Source: an uncultured Flammeovirgaceae bacterium (GTDB taxonomy: Bacteria > Bacteroidota > Bacteroidia > Cytophagales > Cyclobacteriaceae). From it: a stretch of DNA of 13,052 bases. The DNA lies in NCBI GenBank assembly GCA_937138955.1, contig CAKZPJ010000474.1, forward strand, positions 1 through 13,052, given 5' to 3'. Positions within the stretch are counted from its first letter, which is position 1. The number at the start of each line of letters is the position of its first letter. The position numbers and the translations under genes were made by a program. The notes under the pieces are model-generated. The model searched no databases. It saw only the letters and a list, made by a program, of their open reading frames with translations, and was not told the origin of the DNA. Shown here one piece after another: positions 7,802 through 13,052 of this stretch.

Positions 7802-8538
7802 TACGATTTTACTTGCTCACTAATTTTTCCAAATCTCCTTTCACGCTGTTGGTAGGCGATAATTGCCTCATATAAATGCTCCCGCCGAAAATCAGGCCAG
7901 AGAAGTTGCGTTATATACAGTTCAGTGTATGCTACTTGCCATAGCAAAAAATTACTGATCCGCATCTCACCACTGGTGCGAATTAGTAATTCAGGGTCGG
8001 GTATATTTCGGGTAGTTAGTTGCCCGGTTATCAGTTGTTGGTCAATATCTTCGGGAGCTATTTGCCCCGCTTGAACCATTTTGGCAATTTTTTTTGTCGC
8101 TTCAGCAATCTCCCAACGCCCACTGTAGTTGAGTGCTAGTATTAACGTTAAACCGCTATTGTCTTGGGTAAGTTCGATGGCTTCCTGAAGTTTATTATAA
8201 CAGCGGTTTGGCAACTTATCAACGTTCCCTATTGATTGCAGGCGAACATTGTTTTTCATTAACGTTTCAACCTCATTACTAATTGTGGTTACCAGTAATT
8301 GCATCAGTGCTTCTACCTCAAAGCGAGGGCGGTTCCAGTTTTCAGTAGAAAAAGCATAGAGTGTAAGATAACCAATTCCCAGCTCAGCGCAACCTTCCGT
8401 TACTTCCCGCACCGCCTCAATAGCATTGCGATGGCCAAACACGCGCTCGGCTCCTTTTCGCTTAGCCCACCGACCATTCCCATCCATAATAACGGCAATG
8501 TGTTGAGGCAAATTGCTACGGTCTATCTTTTCTTTCAT
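7801..8538 (-). CDS. uppS: Isoprenyl transferase / undecaprenyl diphosphate synthase
   Basis: A 245-residue cis-prenyltransferase that adds eight isopentenyl units to farnesyl diphosphate to make undecaprenyl diphosphate, the lipid carrier for peptidoglycan and surface glycans. From the ATG at 8538 the protein begins MKEKIDRSNLPQHIAVIMDG, with the catalytic Asp at 19 in the family motif MDGNGRWA (18-25). Further hallmarks are YLTLYAFSTENWNRP, LNYSGRWEI, and the C-terminal block RTSGEMRISNFLLWQ with AYTELY and LWPDF, which bind the allylic and homoallylic substrates and Mg2+. An upstream in-frame ATG (8571) would add 11 residues (MYLAGNLGVAS) not expected in the family, so 8538 is preferred. 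The stop overlaps the bamA start. In many Bacteroidota a DUF6089 (PorG-type) gene stands between uppS and bamA; it is absent here. It is the first gene of the operon. Confidence 0.96.
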   Translation of the reverse strand: MKEKIDRSNLPQHIAVIMDGNGRWAKRKGAERVFGHRNAIEAVREVTEGCAELGIGYLTLYAFSTENWNRPRFEVEALMQLLVTTISNEVETLMKNNVRLQSIGNVDKLPNRCYNKLQEAIELTQDNSGLTLILALNYSGRWEIAEATKKIAKMVQAGQIAPEDIDQQLITGQLTTRNIPDPELLIRTSGEMRISNFLLWQVAYTELYITQLLWPDFRREHLYEAIIAYQQRERRFGKISEQVKS

Positions 8539-8600
8539 GCTAGCTACTCCGAGATTACCGGCAAGGTACAAAAATTAGTGGAATGTGTTCTATGATAGTT

Positions 8601-8676
8601 CGTAGTGTTCTAGGGTTCGGGGGTTAGAGTTTGGGGTTTAGAAAAACAAACTCAAAACTTTAAACACAACACTTCG
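8601..8676. repeat. Long imperfect inverted repeat between rnhB and uppS
   Basis: The outer arms CGTAGTGTT (8601-8609) and AACACTTCG (8668-8676) match at 8 of 9 positions. The inner arms GAGTTTG (8627-8633) and CAAACTC (8647-8653) are perfect, with a 13-base loop. The sequence between the arms is degenerate (GGGTT / AACCC-like on one side, A/C-rich on the other), so the whole forms a hairpin of roughly 75 bases with internal loops. There is no T-tract. It may end the rnhB transcript, protect RNA ends, or be a dispersed intergenic repeat. Confidence 0.5.
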
Positions 8677-8689
8677 CACCATAATACCA

Positions 8690-9268
8690 TCATTTACACC
8701 CAGCGAAGCTTCTGCGGTGCCAAGAAGTAATGCCGTGTTGCTGAATGGCTTGGCGATGAGCCGAAGTAGGATAGCCGACGTTTCGCTCCCAACCGTATTG
8801 GGGGGATTCTTGAGCTAACTGTTGCATCAAATTATCTCGGTAGGTTTTCGCTAAAACCGATGCGGCAGCAATAGAAAAGTACTTTTGATCGCCCTTTATA
8901 ATACACTGGTGAGGCACTGAGAAATACGGCTGAAAGCGGTTTCCGTCTACTAGAATAAGCTGAGGCCGTATAATTAACGCGTTTAGGGCATGGTGCATGG
9001 CGAGAAAAGAAGCGTTCAGAATATTGATCTCATCAATCTGCTGATTGCTCACTTCGGCTACGGCGTAGGCTAATGCTTGCTCCTCAATTTCTATAACTAA
9101 TTGCTTTCGCTGCTTAGCCGAAAGACGTTTAGAGTCAGTTAGAATTGGGTGGACAAATTCCTTAGGTAAAATAACGGCGGCAGCTACTACTGGCCCGGCC
9201 AAACATCCTCGCCCTACCTCATCGCAACCCGCTTCAATTAGGTCAGCAGTGAACGCGCTTTTTAACAT
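8690..9268 (-). CDS. rnhB: Ribonuclease HII
   Basis: A 192-residue endonuclease that cuts the RNA strand of RNA-DNA hybrids and nicks at ribonucleotides misincorporated in DNA. The family opening AGCDEVGRGCLAGPVVAAAVIL carries the first two acidic catalytic residues (D16, E17). The third lies in LVDGN (D108) and the fourth in AAASVLAKTYRD (D145). The conserved GYPTSAH stretch and the C-terminal HRRSF block (185-189) are present. The length is typical for bacterial RNase HII (about 190-210). It is transcribed in the same direction as uppS but is set apart from both neighbours by spacers of more than 100 bases containing inverted repeats, so it may be its own unit. The family and the intact active site are certain; no oddities are seen. 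Confidence 0.97.
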   Translation of the reverse strand: MLKSAFTADLIEAGCDEVGRGCLAGPVVAAAVILPKEFVHPILTDSKRLSAKQRKQLVIEIEEQALAYAVAEVSNQQIDEINILNASFLAMHHALNALIIRPQLILVDGNRFQPYFSVPHQCIIKGDQKYFSIAAASVLAKTYRDNLMQQLAQESPQYGWERNVGYPTSAHRQAIQQHGITSWHRRSFAGCK

Positions 9269-9309
9269 TATTTAACAGTTTCGAAGTCGATAGTTTAATC
9301 TAATGAGTG

Positions 9310-9369
9310 ATGATTAATGAATAATGACGAACTACCTACATCAATCATCCATCATTATTCATCAGTCAT
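9310..9369. repeat. Long inverted repeat of ATGA/TCAT simple sequence between the DUF1684 gene and rnhB
   Basis: ATGAATAATGA (9317-9327) and TCATTATTCAT (9352-9362) are perfect 11-base arms with a 24-base loop. Pairing continues outward past one mismatch (9310-9315 with 9364-9369, one G-T pair), giving a stem of about 17 pairs. Both arms are made of repeated ATGA/ATTA units, and related direct copies (GATGATTAATGA, ATCAATCATCCATC) lie beside them. It sits after the DUF1684 stop codon on the minus strand. There is no T-tract, but a transcript end or an RNA-stabilising role is possible. Confidence 0.6.
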
Positions 9370-9385
9370 TGCAAACAGCTGTGGA

Positions 9386-10003
9386 CTATTCATCAAAATT
9401 CTTCTCGCCTACCGGAATAGGAATATTCAATACATTTTCTTGTGGTGGTAACGGACAACTGAATGTAGGATTATAGGCACAGTAAGGATTGTACGCCAAA
9501 TTAAAATCCAGCTTCAACGATTTTTGTCCGGTGCGGCCGGGCATCTCTACATTGAGGTAGCGTCCTCCGCCGTAGGTTTCTTCTCCGCTGGTAGCATCAG
9601 CAAAAGTCACAAAGAGCATCGGCGGTTGCTGCTGCTCAAAGGGTTGCAATACCAGCAATCGCTGGGGTTGTTCGTCAATTTCAAAATCAGCGTAGCCGTA
9701 GCGAATATACTTCTCCTCTTTTCCATCCGAAGTAGGAAGTGTAAGTAGCTTATGATCCTCAACGCGTTCCAGGCGGGCAGTCACTTGGTAAGCAGGGTCA
9801 GGTTCGTAGTAATTCAGCTCCTTAAATAATACATCCTCGGATGCGAAAGGCGATTCATCGGAGCCACGCAAGAAGTTGCGAATATTTTCTCGCTCCTTTA
9901 GAATGCGTTCGGTGTAATCTTCTTCACTTTCGCCCCCTTGCAATGCGTAAACCAGTATTCCTATGCTAACCAAACCAACAATGGCCAGTACTATCTTATT
10001 CAT
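9386..10003 (-). CDS. DUF1684 family protein, membrane-anchored or exported
   Basis: A 205-residue protein. Residues 4-21 (IVLAIVGLVSIGILVYAL) form one hydrophobic segment, either an uncleaved signal anchor or a signal peptide, with the rest outside the cytoplasm. A charged helix follows (EEDYTERILKERENIRNFLRG), matching the helical start of DUF1684 proteins. The C-terminal signature DFNLAYNPYCAYNPTFSCPLPP (166-187) is diagnostic, with two Cys (175, 183) that could form a disulphide or bind metal, followed by ENVLNIPIPVGEKNF. The function of DUF1684 proteins is not established, and I do not assign one. It is divergent from the cold-shock-domain gene with a 98-base shared spacer, and lies 117 bases before rnhB. 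The family call is confident; the role is unknown. Confidence 0.9.
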   Translation of the reverse strand: MNKIVLAIVGLVSIGILVYALQGGESEEDYTERILKERENIRNFLRGSDESPFASEDVLFKELNYYEPDPAYQVTARLERVEDHKLLTLPTSDGKEEKYIRYGYADFEIDEQPQRLLVLQPFEQQQPPMLFVTFADATSGEETYGGGRYLNVEMPGRTGQKSLKLDFNLAYNPYCAYNPTFSCPLPPQENVLNIPIPVGEKNFDE

Positions 10004-10027
10004 AAATTTTGTAATTTCTGATAATGC

Positions 10028-10065
10028 TTACCGAAAGGTAATTTTCTCACAAAGAAACGTTTCTT
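10028..10065. promoter_or_regulatory. Two short palindromes in the divergent DUF1684 / cold-shock spacer
   Basis: TTACC-GAAA-GGTAA (10028-10041) is a perfect 5-base stem capped by a GNRA-type tetraloop and followed on the plus strand by TTTTC. AAGAAACGTTTCTT (10052-10065) is a perfect 14-base palindrome. Both lie in the 98 bases between the two divergent starts (10003 and 10102). They could be operator sites for a dimeric regulator, or structure in the cold-shock leader. I see no clear TTG / TAnnTTTG promoter pair. Confidence 0.45.
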
Positions 10066-10101
10066 ACTAATAGTTCGTTGCAAAGTAAATAACAATAAAA
10101 T

Positions 10102-10545
10102 ATGGCGAAATCGCGAGATACATTCAATAAGAAAGAAAAAGAGAAAAAGCGTCAAAAGAAGAAGCAAGAGAAGCAACAGCGGAAAGAAGAACGACAAGAA
10201 AACTCTTCCGGCGGTGGTCTGGATGACATGATTGCTTACGTAGATGAAAATGGTAATATTACTGACACTCCGCCCGACCCTGAGAAGAAGAGAAAGGTAA
10301 AGGCCGAAGATATTGTGATTGGTATTCCTCCCAAGGAAAAAGAGGATGAATCACCTATCCGCACGGGTCGCGTTGAATTTTTTAATCATGAAAAAGGCTA
10401 CGGCTTTATAAAAGATACGGATAAACAAGAGAAGTACTTTGTACACGTTACCGGATTGGTAGACGAAGTGGACGAAGGAGATATTGTTACATTTGAACTA
10501 GAACAAGGTCCAAGAGGAATGAATGCCGTTCAAGTAAAGAAATAA
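10102..10545 (+). CDS. Cold-shock-domain protein with Lys-rich N-terminal extension
   Basis: A 147-residue protein. The C-terminal 60 residues (about 87-147) are a cold-shock domain that binds single-stranded RNA or DNA: TGRVEFFNHEKGYGFI with the RNP1-type motif KGYGFI (98-103), and the RNP2-type YFVHV (112-116). The domain is complete and ends on the last strand (NAVQVKK). The N-terminal 34 residues are almost all Lys, Glu, Arg and Gln (KKEKEKKRQKKKQEK), probably a charged helix that binds nucleic acid or ribosomes. An acidic linker with LDDMIAYVDENGNITDTPP follows. This two-part form recurs in Bacteroidota, as far as I recall. Classic CspA-type proteins have only the domain, about 70 residues. 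It is followed by its own terminator and then a DEAD-box helicase gene, another RNA-remodelling protein. The likely role is RNA chaperone activity in cold or stress. Confidence 0.93.
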   Translation: MAKSRDTFNKKEKEKKRQKKKQEKQQRKEERQENSSGGGLDDMIAYVDENGNITDTPPDPEKKRKVKAEDIVIGIPPKEKEDESPIRTGRVEFFNHEKGYGFIKDTDKQEKYFVHVTGLVDEVDEGDIVTFELEQGPRGMNAVQVKK

Positions 10546-10620
10546 TAGTTTCTTATTCTAGTCTTCCCAGTTAAGACCGCTAGCTATTTAACTCATTTAA
10601 TACATAGCTGCTTTTACGTA

Positions 10621-10650
10621 AGGTGTACCTACACTCGGTACACCTCTTTA
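10621..10650 (+). terminator. Terminator of the cold-shock-domain gene
   Basis: AGGTGTACC (10621-10629) and GGTACACCT (10637-10645) are perfect 9-base arms with a 7-base loop, followed by CTTTATTTA. It lies about 75 bases after the stop codon. The T-tract is interrupted, so some read-through into the helicase gene is possible. Confidence 0.8.
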
Positions 10651-10682
10651 TTTACCTACCCCACCTACTTATTATTACAGCC

Positions 10683-10769
10683 AGCTTTTAAGCTAAAATC
10701 AACACCCTCAGTAGCTGAATACTACTCATTCTTAAAAATTAAGAATACAGATCACTATTTCTGTATTCT
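10683..10769 (+). promoter_or_regulatory. Structured leader of the DEAD-box helicase gene with competing hairpins
   Basis: Four possible stems lie in the 105 bases before the start codon. AGCTT/AAGCT spans 10683-10694 and AGTAG/CTACT spans 10710-10726. ATTCTTAA (10728-10735) and TTAAGAAT (10739-10746) are perfect arms. AGAATACAG (10742-10750) and CTGTATTCT (10761-10769) are perfect 9-base arms with a 10-base loop. The last two share AGAAT (10742-10746), so only one can form at a time. The last stem ends 18 bases before the ATG. No T-tract follows, so control of translation or RNA stability is more likely than termination. The regulatory role is inferred. Confidence 0.55.
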
Positions 10770-10787
10770 ACTAATCCAAACATACAT

Positions 10788-12068
10788 ATGACTTTTCAAG
10801 ATTTAAAAATTACGGAGCCTATCCTAAAAGCATTGGAGGCTCAAGGCTATACACATCCTACTCCTATTCAACAAAAAGCAATTCCTATTTTACTTCGCAA
10901 ACGAGATTTACTAGGTTGCGCTCAAACGGGTACCGGCAAAACTGCGGCTTTTTCTGTTCCTATTTTGCATCACCTGCACCATGACCAGCAACGGTCGCCG
11001 AAGCGACGTAAAATTAAAGCGCTAATTGTAACTCCTACTCGGGAACTAGCCATCCAAATTGCTGATAATTTTACGGCATACAGCAGATTCATTGACATCA
11101 AAAATACCGTTATTTTCGGTGGAGTGAAACAAGGGAATCAGGTTCAGACTCTTCGGCAGGGTGTAGATGTGCTGATTGCTACTCCAGGTCGTTTACTCGA
11201 TTTGCTCGGACAGGGGATCATCACTTTCAGAGATATTGAATATTTTGTGCTGGACGAAGCGGATCGAATGCTGGATATGGGCTTTATCCACGATATTCGG
11301 AAGATTATCGCCCGACTGCCCGAAGAGCGGCAATCTTTATTCTTTTCGGCAACTATGCCACCCGATATTGTGAGTCTATCGCGCAAAATTTTAGGCAACC
11401 CTGAAAAAGTAGTAGTAAAACCTGAGCAAACCACGGCCGAGAAAGTTCAGCAGTCTATCTATTTCGTAGAAAAGAAGGGGAAGATCAAATTGCTTACCCA
11501 CTTACTGCAAACTGAGCCTATTAAATCAGTGCTAGTATTTTCTCGTACGAAGCACGGAGCCAACAAGATTGTAAAGATGCTTGACCGCGCAAGTATTCAG
11601 GCGAGTGCCATCCACGGGAATAAATCGCAGACGGCTCGACAAAAAGCCCTTAACAGTTTCAAAAGCGGAGAGCTAAAAGTACTCGTGGCAACGGACATTG
11701 CTGCCCGAGGCATTGATGTGGACGAACTATCGCACGTAATTAACTACGATTTACCCAACGTTCCTGAAACCTACGTACACCGCATTGGCCGTACCGGGCG
11801 AGCGGGAGCTAGTGGAAAAGCCTTATCGTTTTGCGACACCGAGGAGCGGGCCTACCTACGCGATATTCAAAAAACAATCAACCAGAAAATTCCGGTAGTT
11901 ACCGATCACCCTTTTACAGACGAAGGTCTTGAGCCAATAAAAGAAGACAGGCCGTTTCGTCAGAAGCAGTCATCAAGACCACGAACTACAGTAGCCGAGG
12001 GTGGCAGTGCCTCCGCTACAAATCAAAAGCCCCGTCGGCCTTATTGGAAGAAACGCCGATCCAATTAA
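10788..12068 (+). CDS. DEAD-box ATP-dependent RNA helicase (RhlE-like)
   Basis: A 426-residue protein that unwinds short RNA duplexes using ATP, acting in ribosome assembly or RNA decay. All helicase motifs are present in order: Q motif (GYTHPTPIQ, 20-28), motif I AQTGTGKT (45-52), Ia PTRELA (83-88), GG (111-112), Ib TPGR (132-135), II DEAD (156-159), III SAT (187-189), IV VFSRT (250-254), [11 protein letters not shown] (301-310) and [10 protein letters not shown] (331-338). The two RecA-like domains end near 370. The tail from about 385 is short, basic and disordered ([25 protein letters not shown]), as in RhlE-type enzymes, and probably adds RNA affinity. It has neither the DeaD/CsdA-type long tail nor the DbpA RNA-binding domain. 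It follows a cold-shock-domain gene and has a hairpin-rich leader, suggesting cold or self-regulation. The family is certain; assignment to RhlE is by overall look only. Confidence 0.96.
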   Translation: MTFQDLKITEPILKALEAQGYTHPTPIQQKAIPILLRKRDLLGCAQTGTGKTAAFSVPILHHLHHDQQRSPKRRKIKALIVTPTRELAIQIADNFTAYSRFIDIKNTVIFGGVKQGNQVQTLRQGVDVLIATPGRLLDLLGQGIITFRDIEYFVLDEADRMLDMGFIHDIRKIIARLPEERQSLFFSATMPPDIVSLSRKILGNPEKVVVKPEQTTAEKVQQSIYFVEKKGKIKLLTHLLQTEPIKSVLVFSRTKHGANKIVKMLDRASIQASAIHGNKSQTARQKALNSFKSGELKVLVATDIAARGIDVDELSHVINYDLPNVPETYVHRIGRTGRAGASGKALSFCDTEERAYLRDIQKTINQKIPVVTDHPFTDEGLEPIKEDRPFRQKQSSRPRTTVAEGGSASATNQKPRRPYWKKRRSN

Positions 12069-12086
12069 AGCATCCCCTTTTGCTGA

Positions 12087-12270
12087 TTGACACTTAAGTA
12101 GTCAAGTGAAAATATTCGGATATACTCCCGAATGAGGTTCTGCAAACCTGCCGAATGGGCAGGTTCCGGGGTTTACTGCATTTGCGGAGTACGTTCGAGT
12201 CTCGCCAGACTGGTAAGGATATTCCGAGATACTTATTATTGCTTAATCTTACCGGCTTTGATAGCCTCGG
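12087..12270. repeat. Convergent, hairpin-rich spacer between the helicase and the DUF3347 gene
   Basis: The 235-base spacer between two converging genes contains AACCTGCC (12145-12152) / GGCAGGTT (12158-12165), a perfect 8-base stem with loop GAATG. It also has overlapping small stems TTGAC/GTCAA and CACTT/AAGTG (12087-12108), and GGCT/AGCC with an outer ACC/GGT (12252-12271 area). Two related stretches, ATATTCGGATATAC (12112-12125) and GATATTCCGAGATAC (12219-12232 area), flank the central hairpin and are partly complementary, as at the ends of a small non-coding repeat. None has a T-tract. A bidirectional transcript end or a small repeat element is likely; no gene is seen. Confidence 0.4.
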
Positions 12271-12303
12271 TTGATATTTCGTACAAAAGCAAACTATAAC
12301 TTA

Positions 12304-12834
12304 TCAGTATTCAATCGTCTCTTCTACTCTACCACACTTCAACATCTGATCGCCAAAGTAGGGGTTACGAATTTCTTCAGCGTTACTGAGCCAGTAAGCC
12401 CCTCGGTTGTCGAAGGCCATTGGGCAGTACTGCTTGTACAGCGTTTTGTTTTTTCCGTCTTGAGTTTCCAGCAGTTTATACAGATTCACGGACAAACTAT
12501 CAAAGTAGATTCGCTGAGTTTCTAAATCAGCAGCGGTAGCAATTTGCTTGGCACTCTGCTGTACGCCCATCATATTGGTGGCATCAATCACCCCCAGCAT
12601 ATCTGTGGCTTTAGCTTTGCTTTCCTCCGGACTGGAAGCTACCAAAGCATCTTTTAATAGTAGATACTGATCCACCACTGACGCTAGATTCTTCTCTTCT
12701 GACGATTGCTTAGCCGGAGCTTTACTAGTTACTTGAGAATCATCAGCCGACTCTTCGGAAGAAGGATTAGAGCAAGCTGCTAAGAGAACAAATGAAACAA
12801 TAAAAATGAATAGGTTTTGATTAGGTCGTATCAT
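12304..12834 (-). CDS. DUF3347 domain lipoprotein
   Basis: A 176-residue lipoprotein. The N-terminus has a hydrophobic segment ending in the lipobox LLAAC, giving lipidated Cys21. An acidic, Ser-rich linker follows (SNPSSEESADD); acidic residues soon after the Cys resemble the lipoprotein export signals of Bacteroidota, so surface display is possible. Residues about 52-172 form a DUF3347 domain: QYLLLKDALVASSPEESKAKA, a helical middle (AKQIATAADLETQRIYFDSLS), then the signature KQYCPMAF (134-141), GAYWLS and IRNPYFGDQMLKCG (155-168). C137, M139, M164 and C167 are candidate soft-metal ligands. DUF3347 occurs alone or attached to copper/silver efflux adaptors in Bacteroidota, so metal handling in the envelope is plausible, but no efflux genes lie in the window. 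The gene converges on the helicase gene, and a palindrome lies upstream. Confidence 0.9.
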   Translation of the reverse strand: MIRPNQNLFIFIVSFVLLAACSNPSSEESADDSQVTSKAPAKQSSEEKNLASVVDQYLLLKDALVASSPEESKAKATDMLGVIDATNMMGVQQSAKQIATAADLETQRIYFDSLSVNLYKLLETQDGKNKTLYKQYCPMAFDNRGAYWLSNAEEIRNPYFGDQMLKCGRVEETIEY

Positions 12835-12887
12835 AATGATGCTTGTATTTAAAAAAATAGCTTAGCGATTTCTTTCGTTGTAATTAA

Positions 12888-12903
12888 TCGCATATATATG
12901 CGA
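12888..12903. promoter_or_regulatory. Perfect 16-base palindrome upstream of the DUF3347 gene (candidate operator)
   Basis: TCGCATATATATGCGA reads the same on both strands and lies 54 bases before the DUF3347 start codon at 12834, where an operator would be expected. Symmetry with no spacer favours binding by a dimeric protein over an RNA hairpin. The regulator is not in the window. No clear promoter elements could be placed. Confidence 0.5.
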
Positions 12904-12913
12904 ATCAGGGGTG

Positions 12914-12977
12914 TATCCTAGATAAAAAACAGACAGGATAGTATGCTTAGTTGATAGATTATGAAACACGCTATCAA
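12914..12977. repeat. Two further inverted repeats near the right edge
   Basis: TATCCT (12914-12919) / AGGATA (12935-12940) and TTGATAG (12951-12957) / CTATCAA (12971-12977) are perfect arms with loops of 15 and 13 bases. They follow the 16-base palindrome in a 218-base stretch (12835-13052) where I see no gene. They may belong to the DUF3347 promoter region or to a gene to the right. Confidence 0.35.
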
Positions 12978-13052
12978 TCTAATCCGGTTTACTACCACGA
13001 TTTCTATGGTTCATGCAAGTGCTGGCGTATAAATTTTTTCATATTTTCGGTT

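Noticed and set aside
8539..8571. Upstream start of uppS at 8571
   Set aside because: The extra MYLAGNLGVAS does not fit the family; the ATG at 8538 gives the usual short lead before the MDGNGRWA motif.
10000..10197. Minus-strand frame that looks like a Leu/Phe-rich membrane peptide
   Set aside because: It is the antisense of the Lys/Glu-rich start of the cold-shock gene; AAG, AAA and GAA codons read backwards give Leu and Phe.
12181..12215. GTTCGAGTC resembling a tRNA T-arm
   Set aside because: The flanking bases do not form a 5-pair T-stem, and there is no anticodon arm or matching acceptor stem upstream.
12271..12525. Plus-strand frame of 84 codons opposite the DUF3347 gene
   Set aside because: It lies largely antisense to a gene with clear family signatures and shows no features of its own.
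1..13052. Mobile element, CRISPR array, toxin-antitoxin or defence genes
   Set aside because: I saw no transposase, integrase, direct-repeat array or defence-family motifs; the genes are housekeeping, envelope and uptake functions.

Overview
The window comes from a Bacteroidota genome, most likely of the order Cytophagales. The signs are a SusC/RagA-type TonB-dependent receptor, a BamA followed by two tandem OmpH/Skp chaperone genes, stand-alone DUF1684 and DUF3347 proteins, a Lys-rich cold-shock-domain protein, AT-rich spacers and no obvious Shine-Dalgarno sequences. The order-level call is an inference; the phylum is well supported.

Layout. Positions 1-1883 (minus) hold the N-terminal two thirds of a SusC-type receptor that runs off the left edge. 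A gene-free stretch of about 550 bases with several inverted repeats separates it from an MFS transporter (2430-3674, minus), which has its own strong terminator (2334-2367). Next is a compact minus-strand envelope operon, read from right to left: uppS (7801-8538), bamA (5063-7801, overlapping the uppS stop by one base), ompH copy 1 (4468-5031) and ompH copy 2 (3890-4444), closed by a textbook terminator (3833-3860). Upstream of it, also on the minus strand, are rnhB (8690-9268) and a DUF1684 gene (9386-10003). The spacers on both sides of rnhB each contain a long inverted repeat built from simple sequence. A 98-base divergent spacer leads to two plus-strand genes: a cold-shock-domain protein (10102-10545, with its own terminator) and a DEAD-box RNA helicase (10788-12068) whose leader contains overlapping, mutually exclusive hairpins. 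A convergent, structured spacer separates the helicase from a minus-strand DUF3347 lipoprotein (12304-12834), which has a perfect 16-base palindrome upstream.

How the genes work together. uppS makes the undecaprenyl carrier lipid for peptidoglycan and surface glycans. BamA inserts beta-barrel proteins, such as the SusC receptor, into the outer membrane, and the OmpH/Skp proteins escort those barrels through the periplasm. The SusC receptor and the MFS carrier could form outer- and inner-membrane steps of uptake, but their substrate is unknown. The cold-shock-domain protein and the RNA helicase both act on RNA structure and probably belong to cold or stress adaptation.

Most of the window is housekeeping. 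I see no mobile element, CRISPR array, tRNA, rRNA or defence system, and no convincing new multi-gene system. The most interesting signals are non-coding: the alternative hairpins before the helicase, the nested hairpins before susC, and the palindromes upstream of the cold-shock and DUF3347 genes. A 33-residue Gly/Phe-rich insertion in the BamA barrel is also worth attention.
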